A DNA stretch of 64,000 bases from Fibrobacterota bacterium (GTDB taxonomy: Bacteria > Fibrobacterota > Chitinivibrionia > Chitinivibrionales > FEN-1185). The position numbers and the translations under genes are program-made. Under the pieces are notes generated by a model. The model was not told the origin of the DNA. It saw only the letters and a program-made list of their open reading frames with translations, and searched no databases. Location of the stretch: the NCBI GenBank assembly GCA_003165595.1, contig PLWQ01000041.1:81986-145985 (forward strand), given 5' to 3'. Below are positions 16,532 to 25,500 of the stretch, piece after piece. Positions within the stretch are counted from its first letter, which is position 1, and each line of letters opens with the position of its first letter.

Positions 16532-18481
16532 CTATTCGTATTGGAGCGCCTTCTGGTCTTTTACTGTTTTCTGATTCTTCCGCGCCTTCGCGAGATTGAG
16601 CTGCGTTGTACTGTCGGGGTGCAGAGCATATGCTTTTGTCAACTCTTTGACTGCGTCGTTGAATTTTCCTTCGTTCAGGAGATACACGGCGTAATTGGTG
16701 TGCGCCTGATAGTGGTCTTGATCGTCTATTTTGAGATTGATTGCCGCAAGGAATTCCTTGACGGCGTCCTGTTGCTTCCCCTTTTCCCAGAGAAGCGCGC
16801 CCAGATTGTTGTGCGCGAAGTAATCCTTGGGGTTGTACTTTATGGCCAGACGATATGCGGGAATCGCCTTGTCGAAGTCGCCGCATTGATGAAGAATGTT
16901 GGCGATCCGGTAGTACGAATAGGCGTCGAGATAGTCTGCGCGAATTTTGACGAGCGCGTCGGCCGAATTATTGACAAATTCAGGTATGTTTGCCGCCCTG
17001 TCCTGGCTGGTAAAATTTTCGAGCACCACGGCCGGACTGCTGTTGCCCTGCTCGTCGATGTGGGTGAGGAAGAGCTGTGTGTACGGTCCGTTTACCTTAG
17101 AAGAAAATACCAGCCACCGGCCGTTGGGAGACCAGCTGTGCCAAGAATTCATCATGGGAGTGTTGCAGGCAAGCTCACGCGCCTCGCCCCCCTGCGCGGG
17201 CATAATACACAAACGAGAATCCGGCTGCAGGAGCATGTAGTTGTTCGCCTTGCAGAACACGATCCATTTCCCGTCGGGAGAATACTTCGCGAAGTAGTTG
17301 CTCTTGCCGTTATCCGACGCGCCCGGAATGGGAACGGCCGTCCCTCCCTTGCCGCCGTTGAACGGAATACGGTACAGGTCGTACTTGAAGGACTTACCCT
17401 GATGCGCAATGAAGTCTTCGGCTTCGGGTCCGTTGATAAGGGCCCGGCGCTGCCTCGTAAAGACATCGAGGTTGTAGGCCTTACTCCTGGGGTACACCAG
17501 ATCCTTGCCGTCCGGGCTCCATGTAGCGTTGGTTTGCACGAAGTTCTTGTCGTCGGCGCCGTGCAGCGCAAAGAAACTCCTGGTCTCCCGGTCGTAGATG
17601 GCGACGATTCCCTTGATAAGAAAGAATAGCTGCGAAAACATGAGGTTGGGGCGATACACGGCGAGCGCCTGGTCTTTTACCGTTCCCGCAATGTACCTGC
17701 CGTCGGGAGAGACCTGGCACAGCAGGCCGAACGTGGGATCCTTGTCTTCCTTGCGGTAATTGGCCCAGCTTATGATCTTGGTTCTGTCGAGGAGAATATC
17801 CTGGATGATGGGCATAACGGCATACGCGCCCTTGTCGTTGCCCGAATCAACCTCCATGCACAGGAGTTTGCCGTCTTTAGAGACGGAGTGGCAGTTGCCG
17901 CATACGGGGAGCTTCTGCAGCACGATCCTGGGTTGTTCGTCCGACGACACAACGCCGTAGCGCCAGCGTATGGTGCTGGGATCCTTCACCGCCTCCTCGA
18001 ACGGGAGGTTCACTTCGCGATAAAAAATGGGGGCATTTACAGAATCGGAAGAAACGGAGAAAACGACCTGCGCTCCCGAGAGCGTCTTCCTCCAGTGGTC
18101 CTTGTTGATGCCCCGGAATTCGACCACCACCTGTTTTCCGATCGCCCGCTGCTTGATCTGCTCCCAGCTTTCCCTCGGGGGTTTCCACATCTTCTTTTCC
18201 GAGGTGAACCGAAGCACATCCTGGCCGTCTGGAAACCGGAAGACTATATGCCACTTGTCGGCATTGAGCCGCGAATCCTGCCAGCGGAATACCGGAGCGG
18301 CGATATCGGGAGGGAACATCGCACCCTTGTACGGATATTCCACCGTTATGCCGGTTTTCCCGGCTTGCTCTTCGGCTCGCAATTGTTCGGTATGCCAGTA
18401 TACTATACCGATACACAGCGCCATGGCAGCCAATACCGACACGAGAGTGGCAAGATACCTTTGCGAAAGACTCACCGGCAT
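16532..18481 (-). CDS. membrane-anchored c-type haem beta-propeller TPR protein
   Basis: A 649-residue protein with one N-terminal membrane helix (about 10-28), so the rest should lie in the periplasm. Residues 35-185 form beta-rich modules. A single haem c site, CGNCH, is at 194-198. Residues 200-500 contain TolB/WD40-like propeller blades (QVSPDGRYIAGTV, ATWSPDGKDLVYP, KYSPDGKWIVFCK, SWSPNGRWLVFSS). At least three TPR units fill residues 525-640. The mix of one haem, a propeller and TPRs fits an electron-transfer or sensing role in the periplasm, but I do not know a named relative. It precedes the RidA-like gene by 22 bases. AAGGGGG directly precedes the ATG. Confidence 0.75.
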   Translation of the reverse strand: MPVSLSQRYLATLVSVLAAMALCIGIVYWHTEQLRAEEQAGKTGITVEYPYKGAMFPPDIAAPVFRWQDSRLNADKWHIVFRFPDGQDVLRFTSEKKMWKPPRESWEQIKQRAIGKQVVVEFRGINKDHWRKTLSGAQVVFSVSSDSVNAPIFYREVNLPFEEAVKDPSTIRWRYGVVSSDEQPRIVLQKLPVCGNCHSVSKDGKLLCMEVDSGNDKGAYAVMPIIQDILLDRTKIISWANYRKEDKDPTFGLLCQVSPDGRYIAGTVKDQALAVYRPNLMFSQLFFLIKGIVAIYDRETRSFFALHGADDKNFVQTNATWSPDGKDLVYPRSKAYNLDVFTRQRRALINGPEAEDFIAHQGKSFKYDLYRIPFNGGKGGTAVPIPGASDNGKSNYFAKYSPDGKWIVFCKANNYMLLQPDSRLCIMPAQGGEARELACNTPMMNSWHSWSPNGRWLVFSSKVNGPYTQLFLTHIDEQGNSSPAVVLENFTSQDRAANIPEFVNNSADALVKIRADYLDAYSYYRIANILHQCGDFDKAIPAYRLAIKYNPKDYFAHNNLGALLWEKGKQQDAVKEFLAAINLKIDDQDHYQAHTNYAVYLLNEGKFNDAVKELTKAYALHPDSTTQLNLAKARKNQKTVKDQKALQYE

Positions 18482-18687
18482 CCCCCTTGGCGGGAATAAA
18501 GAATTAGCGCGGTCCCCCAGGGGGCCGTAAACGACAAATATACATCACCTCTTTGCGGCGCTGCCACGGAGCCTCTCAAAAAAAGCCCGGCCGATTGTCC
18601 TTTTCCCCGCGATATATTTTTAGGGATCGGAGGTCATGGAAGGGCCAGGGACCCCGCTGGCTGCCCGTTGTCCACAAGGACCGGTTG

Positions 18688-19242
18688 ATGGCAACACTCG
18701 CGCTCGCCTTTCTCTATTACTTCTATAATGCGTTCGTCACCCATGTGCCGTTGTACGGGGTTCGTCATTGCTATTTACGCAATGTACTCGGTATCAAGCT
18801 CGGCGTGAGAAGCGCCGTCCACATGGGATGTTTTTTTTCCGGCAAACACATCGCCATCGGAAAGAGCACCGTTGTCAACCGCAACTGCTACCTTGACGGC
18901 CGCGTTGGAATCGACATCGGCGACAACGTGAGCATCTCCGCGGAAACCTGCATCATATCGCTCGGGCACGACCCGCAGTCCGCGGATTTTGCCGCAACGG
19001 GAGCTCCGGTAGCGCTTGGCGATTATGTGTGGACCGGTATGCGCACCGTCATTCTGCCCGGCGTGCGGCTGGGCGCCGGGTGCGTGGCCGGGGCCGGCAG
19101 CGTCGTGACAAGAAGCTTTGACGATTTCACGATCGTGGCCGGTAATCCCGCTAGAAAAATAGGCGAAAGAAACGCATCCATCCACTACGATCCGTCGTAC
19201 TTTCCCTTTTTCAATACCGACATTGTCTCCGGTACGCGATGA
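18688..19242 (+). CDS. hexapeptide-repeat acyltransferase
   Basis: A 184-residue left-handed beta-helix transferase of the type that acetylates or acylates sugars in surface-polysaccharide pathways. Hexapeptide pattern runs through SAVHMGCFFSGKHIAIGKS, YLDGRVGIDIGDNVSI and YVWTGMRTVILPGVRLG; GHD (about 92-94) holds the likely catalytic histidine. The N-terminus carries a hydrophobic segment (LALAFLYYFYNAFV) usual in this subgroup. The frame is open to 18553 but AAGGA lies 7 bases before the ATG at 18688 and family members begin near there. Its stop overlaps the next gene's ATG (ATGA), so it heads a three-gene glycan operon. Confidence 0.82.
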   Translation: MATLALAFLYYFYNAFVTHVPLYGVRHCYLRNVLGIKLGVRSAVHMGCFFSGKHIAIGKSTVVNRNCYLDGRVGIDIGDNVSISAETCIISLGHDPQSADFAATGAPVALGDYVWTGMRTVILPGVRLGAGCVAGAGSVVTRSFDDFTIVAGNPARKIGERNASIHYDPSYFPFFNTDIVSGTR

Positions 19243-20402
19243 AAATCCTTTTTGTCTCTTCGTATTACCTTTTTCCGGGTACCCGTTTCGGCGGATCAAA
19301 ACGATTGTATTACTTTGCAAAGGAGCTTGAGAAATACGGCGCCGTCCATGTTATTTGCCACGACGGGTGCGGGGAATTAGAGGGCGGCGCCGAGCCTCCG
19401 CCTCCCGACCTTAAAAACTTTCTGTATCTTCCGCTTGTCAGGAAGAGAAACTTCTTCACAAAAGTGCTTGAGCCCGGCTATGATACCCGCCGGTTCCTCG
19501 CTGCAAACAGGGGCAGGATCAGCGACTTCATTGGAGAATCGCACATCGATGCGGCAATTCTCGCGTTTCCCCTTGCACTTTCCTTTATCGAGACAATTAT
19601 TCCGCGCTCAGCGAAACCCGTGCTCTATCTTGAAGACGACCTGCTGCTGGAGACCATTCTCTCGAAAAAGAGCCGCAACGCGTTCGACCTGTACCGATGG
19701 GTGAGACTCGCCCAACTGCGCTCCTATTACGCCGAGAGATTGTCCCGTGTCGACACCTTTGTCACGATTTCCGTTCAGGAGCAGGCGCTGGTGAAACGGC
19801 ATTTCCCCGGTGTGCGATCGCGCATCGTCAAGTACGGAGTCCCGCTCCACGACTACCCCTTTTCACCTTCGCGTGCCGAACATTTTACCGTAGGGTTTGT
19901 CGGGAACTTCCGGCATGTTCCGAATGCGGATGCGTTGGCATGGTTTCTCAGCAGCGTACTGCCTGTTCTCAAACAGCTAGTACCTTATGTCAAGACGCTT
20001 GTGGCGGGGAAGGACATCCCGGCCGGCATCAGGAACGAGCACGAAGGCAACGGCTCCATCGCGTGGGCCGAAGACATCCCGCGCGTGTGCGATTTCTACG
20101 AGCGTATCTCCGTTTTTGTCAATCCTATCGTCTCCGGCCGCGGCCTCAGGACAAAACTCGTGGAGTCGGCGGCATGCGGCAGGCCGATGGTTTCCACAAC
20201 CCTCGGCGCGGAAGGGTTCGAGGATCTGTCGATTTTGATCGCCGACACGCCCGCGGGGTTCGCTGAGCATTGCAAGGCCCTCAAGGATGATCCCCTGCTG
20301 TATGCCCGGATCGCGGAGGGAAACCGGAAAACGGTGGAGCGGTCCTATTCGCTGGAGGCCGTCGGCGGGCAGCTGCGCAGCCTCATCGAAGGCAAACCCT
20401 GA
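19239..20402 (+). CDS. GT4-type glycosyltransferase
   Basis: A 387-residue GT-B fold transferase. The N-terminal half begins MKILFVSSYYLFPGTRFGG, typical of the acceptor-binding Rossmann domain. The C-terminal half has the donor-binding features FVGNFRHVPNADALAWFL, RVCDFYERISVFVNPIVSGR and GLRTKLVESAACGRPMVST, with the usual E-x7-E region. It probably adds a nucleotide-activated sugar to a glycan at the inner face of the membrane. It overlaps the acyltransferase by 4 bases and the following GT2 gene by one base, so the three genes are translated as one unit. The donor and acceptor sugars cannot be read from the sequence. Confidence 0.88.
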   Translation: MKILFVSSYYLFPGTRFGGSKRLYYFAKELEKYGAVHVICHDGCGELEGGAEPPPPDLKNFLYLPLVRKRNFFTKVLEPGYDTRRFLAANRGRISDFIGESHIDAAILAFPLALSFIETIIPRSAKPVLYLEDDLLLETILSKKSRNAFDLYRWVRLAQLRSYYAERLSRVDTFVTISVQEQALVKRHFPGVRSRIVKYGVPLHDYPFSPSRAEHFTVGFVGNFRHVPNADALAWFLSSVLPVLKQLVPYVKTLVAGKDIPAGIRNEHEGNGSIAWAEDIPRVCDFYERISVFVNPIVSGRGLRTKLVESAACGRPMVSTTLGAEGFEDLSILIADTPAGFAEHCKALKDDPLLYARIAEGNRKTVERSYSLEAVGGQLRSLIEGKP

Positions 20403-21367
20403 TGCCCTCCCCTCTTGTATCGCTTGTCGTCCTCAACTGGAACGGCGCCCCCATCATCGGCGAATGCATCGCGTCCCTCAAACGGCTCGTCTATTCCCCG
20501 GTCGAAATCATCGTGGTCGATAACGGGTCAACCGACGGCTCGCTGCCGCTGCTGCAGGGCATTCCAGGAATATCGATTGTCAAGAATGCGGCGAACATGG
20601 GGTTCGCTGCGGGGATGAATGCCGGATTCAGGGCGGCGCGGGGCGCCTACGTCGCGGCGCTCAACAACGATATCACGGTAGCCGAAACGTGGCTCAACGA
20701 GGCAATTGACATGATGGAACACGATACGGCCATCGGCATCGTGAGCTCCCGGCAGATGAACTATTTTGACCGCGACACCATCGACTCTCTGTATTGCTAC
20801 CTCCATCCGAGCCTGATTTTTTTCCAGGAGGGATTTCGCGACCGGTACACGCCCGGCACCGCGCGCGCCGTGCCCGCGCGTGTGCTCGGCGTGAGCGGCG
20901 CCTCGGCTCTGTACAGAAAGCAAGTGCTGAGCGAGATGCAGGGTTTCGACGAACGTCTTGGTTCCTACCATGAGGAATCGGACCTGTGCATGAAGGCATT
21001 TCTGGCCGGATGGAAATGCGTCTATGTTCCATCCGCAGTTGTCTATCACCGCAGGAGCGCGAGCTTTGGGACCATCAAAGACACCATGTTCTACCTCCAG
21101 ACAAGAAACCGCCTCTGGTTCATCCACAGATACTCGCCGCTTTCACTGGTTATCGCCAACATCGGCTGGATTCTGTTCACCGAGCTGCGCATCCTGCGCG
21201 TGGTGATCTTTAGGGAGCGGGTGCTGTTCTCCTATTGCAAGGGCCTCGCGCACGGGTTCGCGGGAATGAGAGGCCAGCGCGAGGCACGGCGTGAGAGCAT
21301 GCGGAAGCTTGCGCTCAGGTCCGACCAGTACCGCGCGCTTCGCAAGCAGAAGGCGATTCCGCTCTAA
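20402..21367 (+). CDS. GT2 family glycosyltransferase
   Basis: A 321-residue GT-A fold transferase. VSLVVLNWNG starts the nucleotide-binding fold, VVDNGSTDGS and LNNDI follow (the latter standing for the DXD metal site), and GFDERLGSYHEESDLCMKA carries the ED-type acceptor/catalytic motif. The pattern matches rhamnosyl- and similar GT2 enzymes of polysaccharide assembly. Hydrophobic stretches near 245-275 may bring it to the membrane. Its ATG overlaps the preceding stop (TGATG). It is the last gene of the glycan operon; no obvious poly-T terminator follows, but a palindromic repeat does. Confidence 0.88.
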   Translation: MPSPLVSLVVLNWNGAPIIGECIASLKRLVYSPVEIIVVDNGSTDGSLPLLQGIPGISIVKNAANMGFAAGMNAGFRAARGAYVAALNNDITVAETWLNEAIDMMEHDTAIGIVSSRQMNYFDRDTIDSLYCYLHPSLIFFQEGFRDRYTPGTARAVPARVLGVSGASALYRKQVLSEMQGFDERLGSYHEESDLCMKAFLAGWKCVYVPSAVVYHRRSASFGTIKDTMFYLQTRNRLWFIHRYSPLSLVIANIGWILFTELRILRVVIFRERVLFSYCKGLAHGFAGMRGQREARRESMRKLALRSDQYRALRKQKAIPL

Positions 21368-21402
21368 TACGAATTTGCTTTCAAGATGATTCTGAGCGTG
21401 GA

Positions 21403-21473
21403 TGTCATCGCGAGCGCAGCGCGGCGATCTCATACGGTTGAGATTGCTTCGTCGCGGACTCCTCGCAATGACA
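21403..21473. repeat. 71-base interspersed palindromic element
   Basis: TGTCATCGCGAG at the left end pairs with CTCGCAATGACA at the right, and GATCTCA with TGAGATTGC inside, giving an imperfect palindrome. The TGTCATTGCGAGGA...GCAATCTC pattern is a repeat seen in many unrelated bacterial genomes. It sits in the spacer after the glycan operon. Confidence 0.75.
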
Positions 21474-21582
21474 TACAATCAACTGAACGCAACTTAGTAT
21501 AGGATCGTTCGTCCCCGCGACTGTTCTTCTTTGTCCCGTTCCCCGTGCGCCATCGAAGCAACCCGTATCCTCCGTGCTCCGG

Positions 21583-21623
21583 AAAAACAGAGCGGGCATG
21601 CAGATTGTAAACTGCACGCCCGC
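21583..21623 (-). terminator. rho-independent terminator of LRR lipoprotein gene
   Basis: GCGGGCATGCAG (21592-21603) pairs with CTGCACGCCCGC (21612-21623) with one G-T wobble pair, and on the minus strand the stem is followed by TCTGTTTTT. It lies 26 bases beyond the stop of the leucine-rich-repeat gene. Confidence 0.85.
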
Positions 21624-21648
21624 GTTGTAAATCGGCTCTAAACGGAAA

Positions 21649-23268
21649 TCAGTTGAACAGATAGCCCGGCAGGATAACGCCTTTTGCAGCGAGCGCCTGC
21701 GCCTGCGTCACGTTCACCTGATCGCTGGAACAGAACAGCGTATCTCCCGAATCCATGTCTCCCACTATCCCGGCGATGCTCGCCGAATCGAGTCCGTTGT
21801 AGCGGATATCGACCCAGCTCAGGTTCTTAAGGCCCGCAAGCGACGGCGCGCTCTTGAGCGAGGAGCATCCATTGATGTTCAGATGCGTGAGAGCGGTAAG
21901 GCCGGAGAAATCCGAAAGGAGCGAATCGAGCCCCTGGCAGTAATGCAGATCGACATACTTGAGTTTTGTCAAGCCGTCGAGGGCCGCAACGGACGTAATC
22001 GGCTTGTCGTTGTGGGCATCGAACCATTCCAGGTTCGCAAGCGAGGAGAGCTTGGAAATGTCGGCAATCCCGCCGCAGTTGTAAATCTGAAGCTGCGTGA
22101 GGGTGGTGAGGCTCGCGATTGGGGAAATATCGGTGAGTCCGTCGCCATGAATCGTGAGGCTCTTGATATTGGTGAGGCCGGCAACGTCGGAAATGTCGGT
22201 GAGGTTCTGTGACGCGATGCTGAAGGTGTCGATCGATGTGATTCCCTTGAGGAACGACAGCGACGTGCTGAGGCACCCGTCGATGGTAAAGGTGCTCAGG
22301 CTCGACAACCCGCTCAACTGGATTGTGTCAAAAGCGCCGCTCGATCCGAGCGAAAGCACCTTGAGTCCGGGAAGGCTTGAGAGCTTAAGGGAAACAATCT
22401 GGCCCAGTCTGCCGAGGTCGATGGTGTCGATGACCGCGAGGTTGGTAAGAACAACGGATTTTACCGAGTCGCAGTAGCCGAAATCGATCTTCTTGACCTT
22501 GGGCAAATTGGACAGCGTCACCGTCGGCAGCGCATTATTCGCAATCAGCAAGGTCTGGAGATTGGGAAGTCCGGAAAGACCGGCAACGGTCGTGGTGCTC
22601 TGGCCGGCAACCCGCACCCATTGCAGTTTGGAGAGCGTCGACAGCGCAGAAAAATCCTGGATGCCGTTGGCCCAGCCAAGATCGAGCCAGGTAAGATTGG
22701 TAAGTTTCGACAATGCGGAAATGTTGGTAACGCCATTGGCGCTGTGAAGACTCAGGCGCTGCAGCGTGGTGAGGTTTGCAAGCGAATCGATGTTCGTGAT
22801 CTGCCAGCAGCCCTCCAGATCAAGCGTTGAGATGTTGGGCAGGTGGCAAATGGGGTTGATGCTGGTGATTCCAAAACAATTGTAACAATCGAGCTCCTGG
22901 AGACTGTCGAGCTTGGACAGCGCCGTGAGATCCATGAAGCCGGAGCATTCATTGAGGTTGAGATACTTGAGTTTTGTCAGGTGTGACAAAGGGGTAATAT
23001 CGGTGAAAAGGTTCGAATCGAGATTGAGCCACTCCAGCGAGGCGGCACCCTGCAGGAAGGAAAGGTCGCTTAATCCCGACTTGGCAAAATTGGCGTATAC
23101 CTGGGATCCGATTCCGACCGTGTCGTATTTGATAGCGTACGTCGTGTCCCGCTGGACGGCATAGGTGGTGTCCCGTTGGACCGAGGTGGTCTGGGTACAT
23201 CCGAAGAACTGGGTGCTGGCCGTGAGCATGGGAACCAACAGAGCAAGTGAGAGAAGAAGTTTTTTCAT
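21649..23268 (-). CDS. leucine-rich-repeat lipoprotein
   Basis: A 539-residue predicted lipoprotein. The signal peptide ends in QFFGC. A short low-complexity spacer with a doubled VQRDTTYA unit follows. Residues about 60-520 form some 20 leucine-rich repeats of the 22-residue internalin/SDS22 type (LSKLTNLTWLDLGWANGIQD, LANLTTLQRLSLHSANGVTN). Such arcs normally bind proteins or glycans; no enzymatic part is visible. The start has GGAGGG 5 bases upstream. A strong terminator follows. The repeats are well diverged in DNA, unlike the other repeat genes in this window. Ligand unknown. Confidence 0.85.
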   Translation of the reverse strand: MKKLLLSLALLVPMLTASTQFFGCTQTTSVQRDTTYAVQRDTTYAIKYDTVGIGSQVYANFAKSGLSDLSFLQGAASLEWLNLDSNLFTDITPLSHLTKLKYLNLNECSGFMDLTALSKLDSLQELDCYNCFGITSINPICHLPNISTLDLEGCWQITNIDSLANLTTLQRLSLHSANGVTNISALSKLTNLTWLDLGWANGIQDFSALSTLSKLQWVRVAGQSTTTVAGLSGLPNLQTLLIANNALPTVTLSNLPKVKKIDFGYCDSVKSVVLTNLAVIDTIDLGRLGQIVSLKLSSLPGLKVLSLGSSGAFDTIQLSGLSSLSTFTIDGCLSTSLSFLKGITSIDTFSIASQNLTDISDVAGLTNIKSLTIHGDGLTDISPIASLTTLTQLQIYNCGGIADISKLSSLANLEWFDAHNDKPITSVAALDGLTKLKYVDLHYCQGLDSLLSDFSGLTALTHLNINGCSSLKSAPSLAGLKNLSWVDIRYNGLDSASIAGIVGDMDSGDTLFCSSDQVNVTQAQALAAKGVILPGYLFN

Positions 23269-23457
23269 TAAACCCTCCTGGGAAATAGGTGAAATTGGTT
23301 CATGATAAGGCGGTAGTTTTCCTAGAGAAAACCTCGTGAAATAATTGATTAATATATGTAGATCGGAACTGGAGGCGCAAGGGAAAAATTGTTCCCGAAA
23401 GTACGCAAAATTGCCGCCTTGGGAGTATATTCTAGATGATATTTACAGGAGGAATAG

Positions 23458-24543
23458 GTGCGGACGACGGCGGCGTTTTGGTTGATACTGCTATCCGCGG
23501 CATCCCTGTGCCGTGCGCAGGATGGCGACTGGTCCCTGGTCTGGTCGGATGAATTCAACGGACATTTTCTGGATACCTCCTCCTGGAATTACGATGTTGG
23601 AACCGGGAGTAACGGCTGGGGCAACAACGAACTTCAGTATTATACGCCGGGCAACAACATCCTGTTCAACGACAGTTGCCTCGTTATAGAACTGCGCAAC
23701 CAAATCATGGGTACTGCGCAGTACACCTCGGCGCGCATCAACACCCGCAAAAAAGTCGAATTCCGGTATGGAAAGATCCAGGCCAGGATCCAGGCTCCCT
23801 ATTCCCAGGCGGTATGGCCTTCGTTCTGGACCCTTGGATCAAACTACGATGCGGTCGGGTGGCCGGCCTGCGGCGAAATTGACATTTTTGAAATGGCCTG
23901 CGGAGACTTCTACCCGGACAACAGGGGCGACAATACGAATTTCGCGGTTGTCCACAGCGACGACGCCGGCGGTTTTCCGGTTGAACAAAAAGGGTATGTC
24001 ACGATTCAGCGCAGGATGGCCGACGACTTCCACATCTTCACGCTGGTGTGGGACCAGGATTCGGTGCGGTTCTTCTTCGATTCATCCTCGACACCCTATT
24101 ACAAAGCCGACATTTCCAAAGCCTATCTCGATGCATTTCGCCAGCCCCAAAGCCTTGTGTTGGACATGGCGCTCGGCGGAACCGGATTCGCCGGTTCTCC
24201 GGATGGGTCAACTGTGCTGCCGCAGCGTCTGGCCGTCGACTGGATCAGATGGTATCAGCGGAAGACGGCAGTGAGCCGGCCTTTGCCGGATCAGAAGGGC
24301 CAATCGCATGATGTTCCCGGAATGGTTGCCGGCGGAATCCGGATAACCGTGGCAAACCCGGGGCGCTCATTCCTGGAAATTTACAGTTGCGATGGCAGGC
24401 TGGTGCAGGATCTGACGCAACGGGTCCGCAGCCTTTCCGCGGGCAGCCACGTTGTGCCGCTTTCCCGCCTGCAGGGCATGTATGCAGTGCGCTTCGACAG
24501 CGGCAAGGACATGTTTACAGGCATGATGAATCTCGGGAGATAG
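23458..24543 (+). CDS. secreted GH16 beta-glucanase with sorting-type tail
   Basis: A 361-residue exported family 16 glycoside hydrolase (laminarinase/lichenase type) that should cut beta-1,3 or mixed-linked glucans. The start is GTG at 23458, with AGGAGG ending 6 bases upstream; a signal peptide runs to about residue 20 (SLCRA-Q). The GH16 sandwich includes WSDEFNG, YTSARINTRKK, WPSFWTLGSN and the catalytic EIDIFE (nucleophile Glu140, Asp142, acid/base Glu145). The last 65 residues (RITVANPGRSFLEIYSCDGR, GMYAVRFDSGKD) look like a type IX secretion sorting domain. No neighbour is obviously co-transcribed; a TTTCAACTT repeat follows the stop. Confidence 0.92.
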   Translation: MRTTAAFWLILLSAASLCRAQDGDWSLVWSDEFNGHFLDTSSWNYDVGTGSNGWGNNELQYYTPGNNILFNDSCLVIELRNQIMGTAQYTSARINTRKKVEFRYGKIQARIQAPYSQAVWPSFWTLGSNYDAVGWPACGEIDIFEMACGDFYPDNRGDNTNFAVVHSDDAGGFPVEQKGYVTIQRRMADDFHIFTLVWDQDSVRFFFDSSSTPYYKADISKAYLDAFRQPQSLVLDMALGGTGFAGSPDGSTVLPQRLAVDWIRWYQRKTAVSRPLPDQKGQSHDVPGMVAGGIRITVANPGRSFLEIYSCDGRLVQDLTQRVRSLSAGSHVVPLSRLQGMYAVRFDSGKDMFTGMMNLGR

Positions 24544-24623
24544 ATTATATCACCATAAGAGTTGGCGCCCCGCGCCGTAATGCAGAAATCGGAGATCGTC
24601 AATTCTCAAAACTCTTCCGCTGT

Positions 24624-24644
24624 CAACTTTCAACTTTGAACTTT
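24624..24644. repeat. CAACTTT tandem heptamer motif
   Basis: Three tandem heptad-like units (CAACTTT-CAACTTT-GAACTTT) lie between the GH16 stop and the convergent nuclease-like gene. The same motif is expanded at 28813-28943. Confidence 0.6.
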
Positions 24645-24655
24645 CACAGATTTAG

Positions 24656-25135
24656 CTAATAGATCTTGCAGAATACTATCCAGGCATGCGCCCCTGCGGA
24701 GTCCGTTTCGTGAATCTTTACAGTCGGGGCTTCCGCAGATTTCTTCCCCGCGATTTCGGACGATATCGCGACGCGCAAAAATTCCTGCCATGTGGCGGAC
24801 GAGACCTGAGTGTTTGTCGCAATTGCCAACCTGCCCCCGTCAATATGCCCCAATGAAAGCAGCTCGGCGAACCTCCGGATGTAATTCCGGAATACCCTGC
24901 CGCTGTCCCCGGATGGAAGGTCGGTTGCCGGTTTTGCATCGCCCACAAATACCAGCCGTAGTGCCGGGAACGAGAGAACAACATCGGGATTGATCCCGTG
25001 ATCTCCCGCACCAAACAGATCGTAGGGAAGTTTATATCCCCGCATACCGGCCCACTCGATCAGTGCCGTTTGCAGGCTGTCGCGGTTGTCTGCAACTGCC
25101 GGAACCGCATCGTCCATAACCGTTTCAATGATCAT
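24656..25135 (-). CDS. small protein with PD-(D/E)xK nuclease-like core
   Basis: A 159-residue protein of unknown function. The central segment GINPDVVLSFPALRLVFVGDAK (given as two parts: NPDVV near 56-60 and VFVGDAK near 69-75) has the spacing of a PD-(D/E)xK nuclease core, preceded by a conserved-looking helix (LQTALIEWAGMRGYKLPYDL). A following helix region (RNYIRRFAELLSLG, LAIAT) would fit the same fold. The frame is open to 25378, but AGGAG sits 7 bases before the ATG at 25135 and the upstream part is of poor composition. No signal peptide. No methylase or other restriction partner is adjacent, so a DNA-processing role is only inferred. Confidence 0.55.
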   Translation of the reverse strand: MIIETVMDDAVPAVADNRDSLQTALIEWAGMRGYKLPYDLFGAGDHGINPDVVLSFPALRLVFVGDAKPATDLPSGDSGRVFRNYIRRFAELLSLGHIDGGRLAIATNTQVSSATWQEFLRVAISSEIAGKKSAEAPTVKIHETDSAGAHAWIVFCKIY

Positions 25136-25500
25136 AAAATTCTCCTGTCTGTTCGCCCTGACAACGCAACCCTGATTGCTCCTGCGGGAAACAATTGCAA
25201 GATGTATGCCATTGCGGTCCCAAGCCCTTCCTCTGGGATATCTCCGCGGGTGATTAACACAACTTTGTATTACAAGACCAGCAAAACACGATTTTGTATC
25301 ATGCACTCCTTGCCACAACCTGTTCCGCAGAGGCAGGGACCGCTGGTACGCAGTTTGCGATATCCATATGTTGGGCATTTATCAAGTGTATTACCGGGCC
25401 CGCGCGCGGGCTCCGGAGAGCTGTTTGTCAAATGTCGCGGTGGTTTTATCCGATGCTGCTCGTGCATCTGAGAGAAATAAACCATGACAAGGGAGGATAT

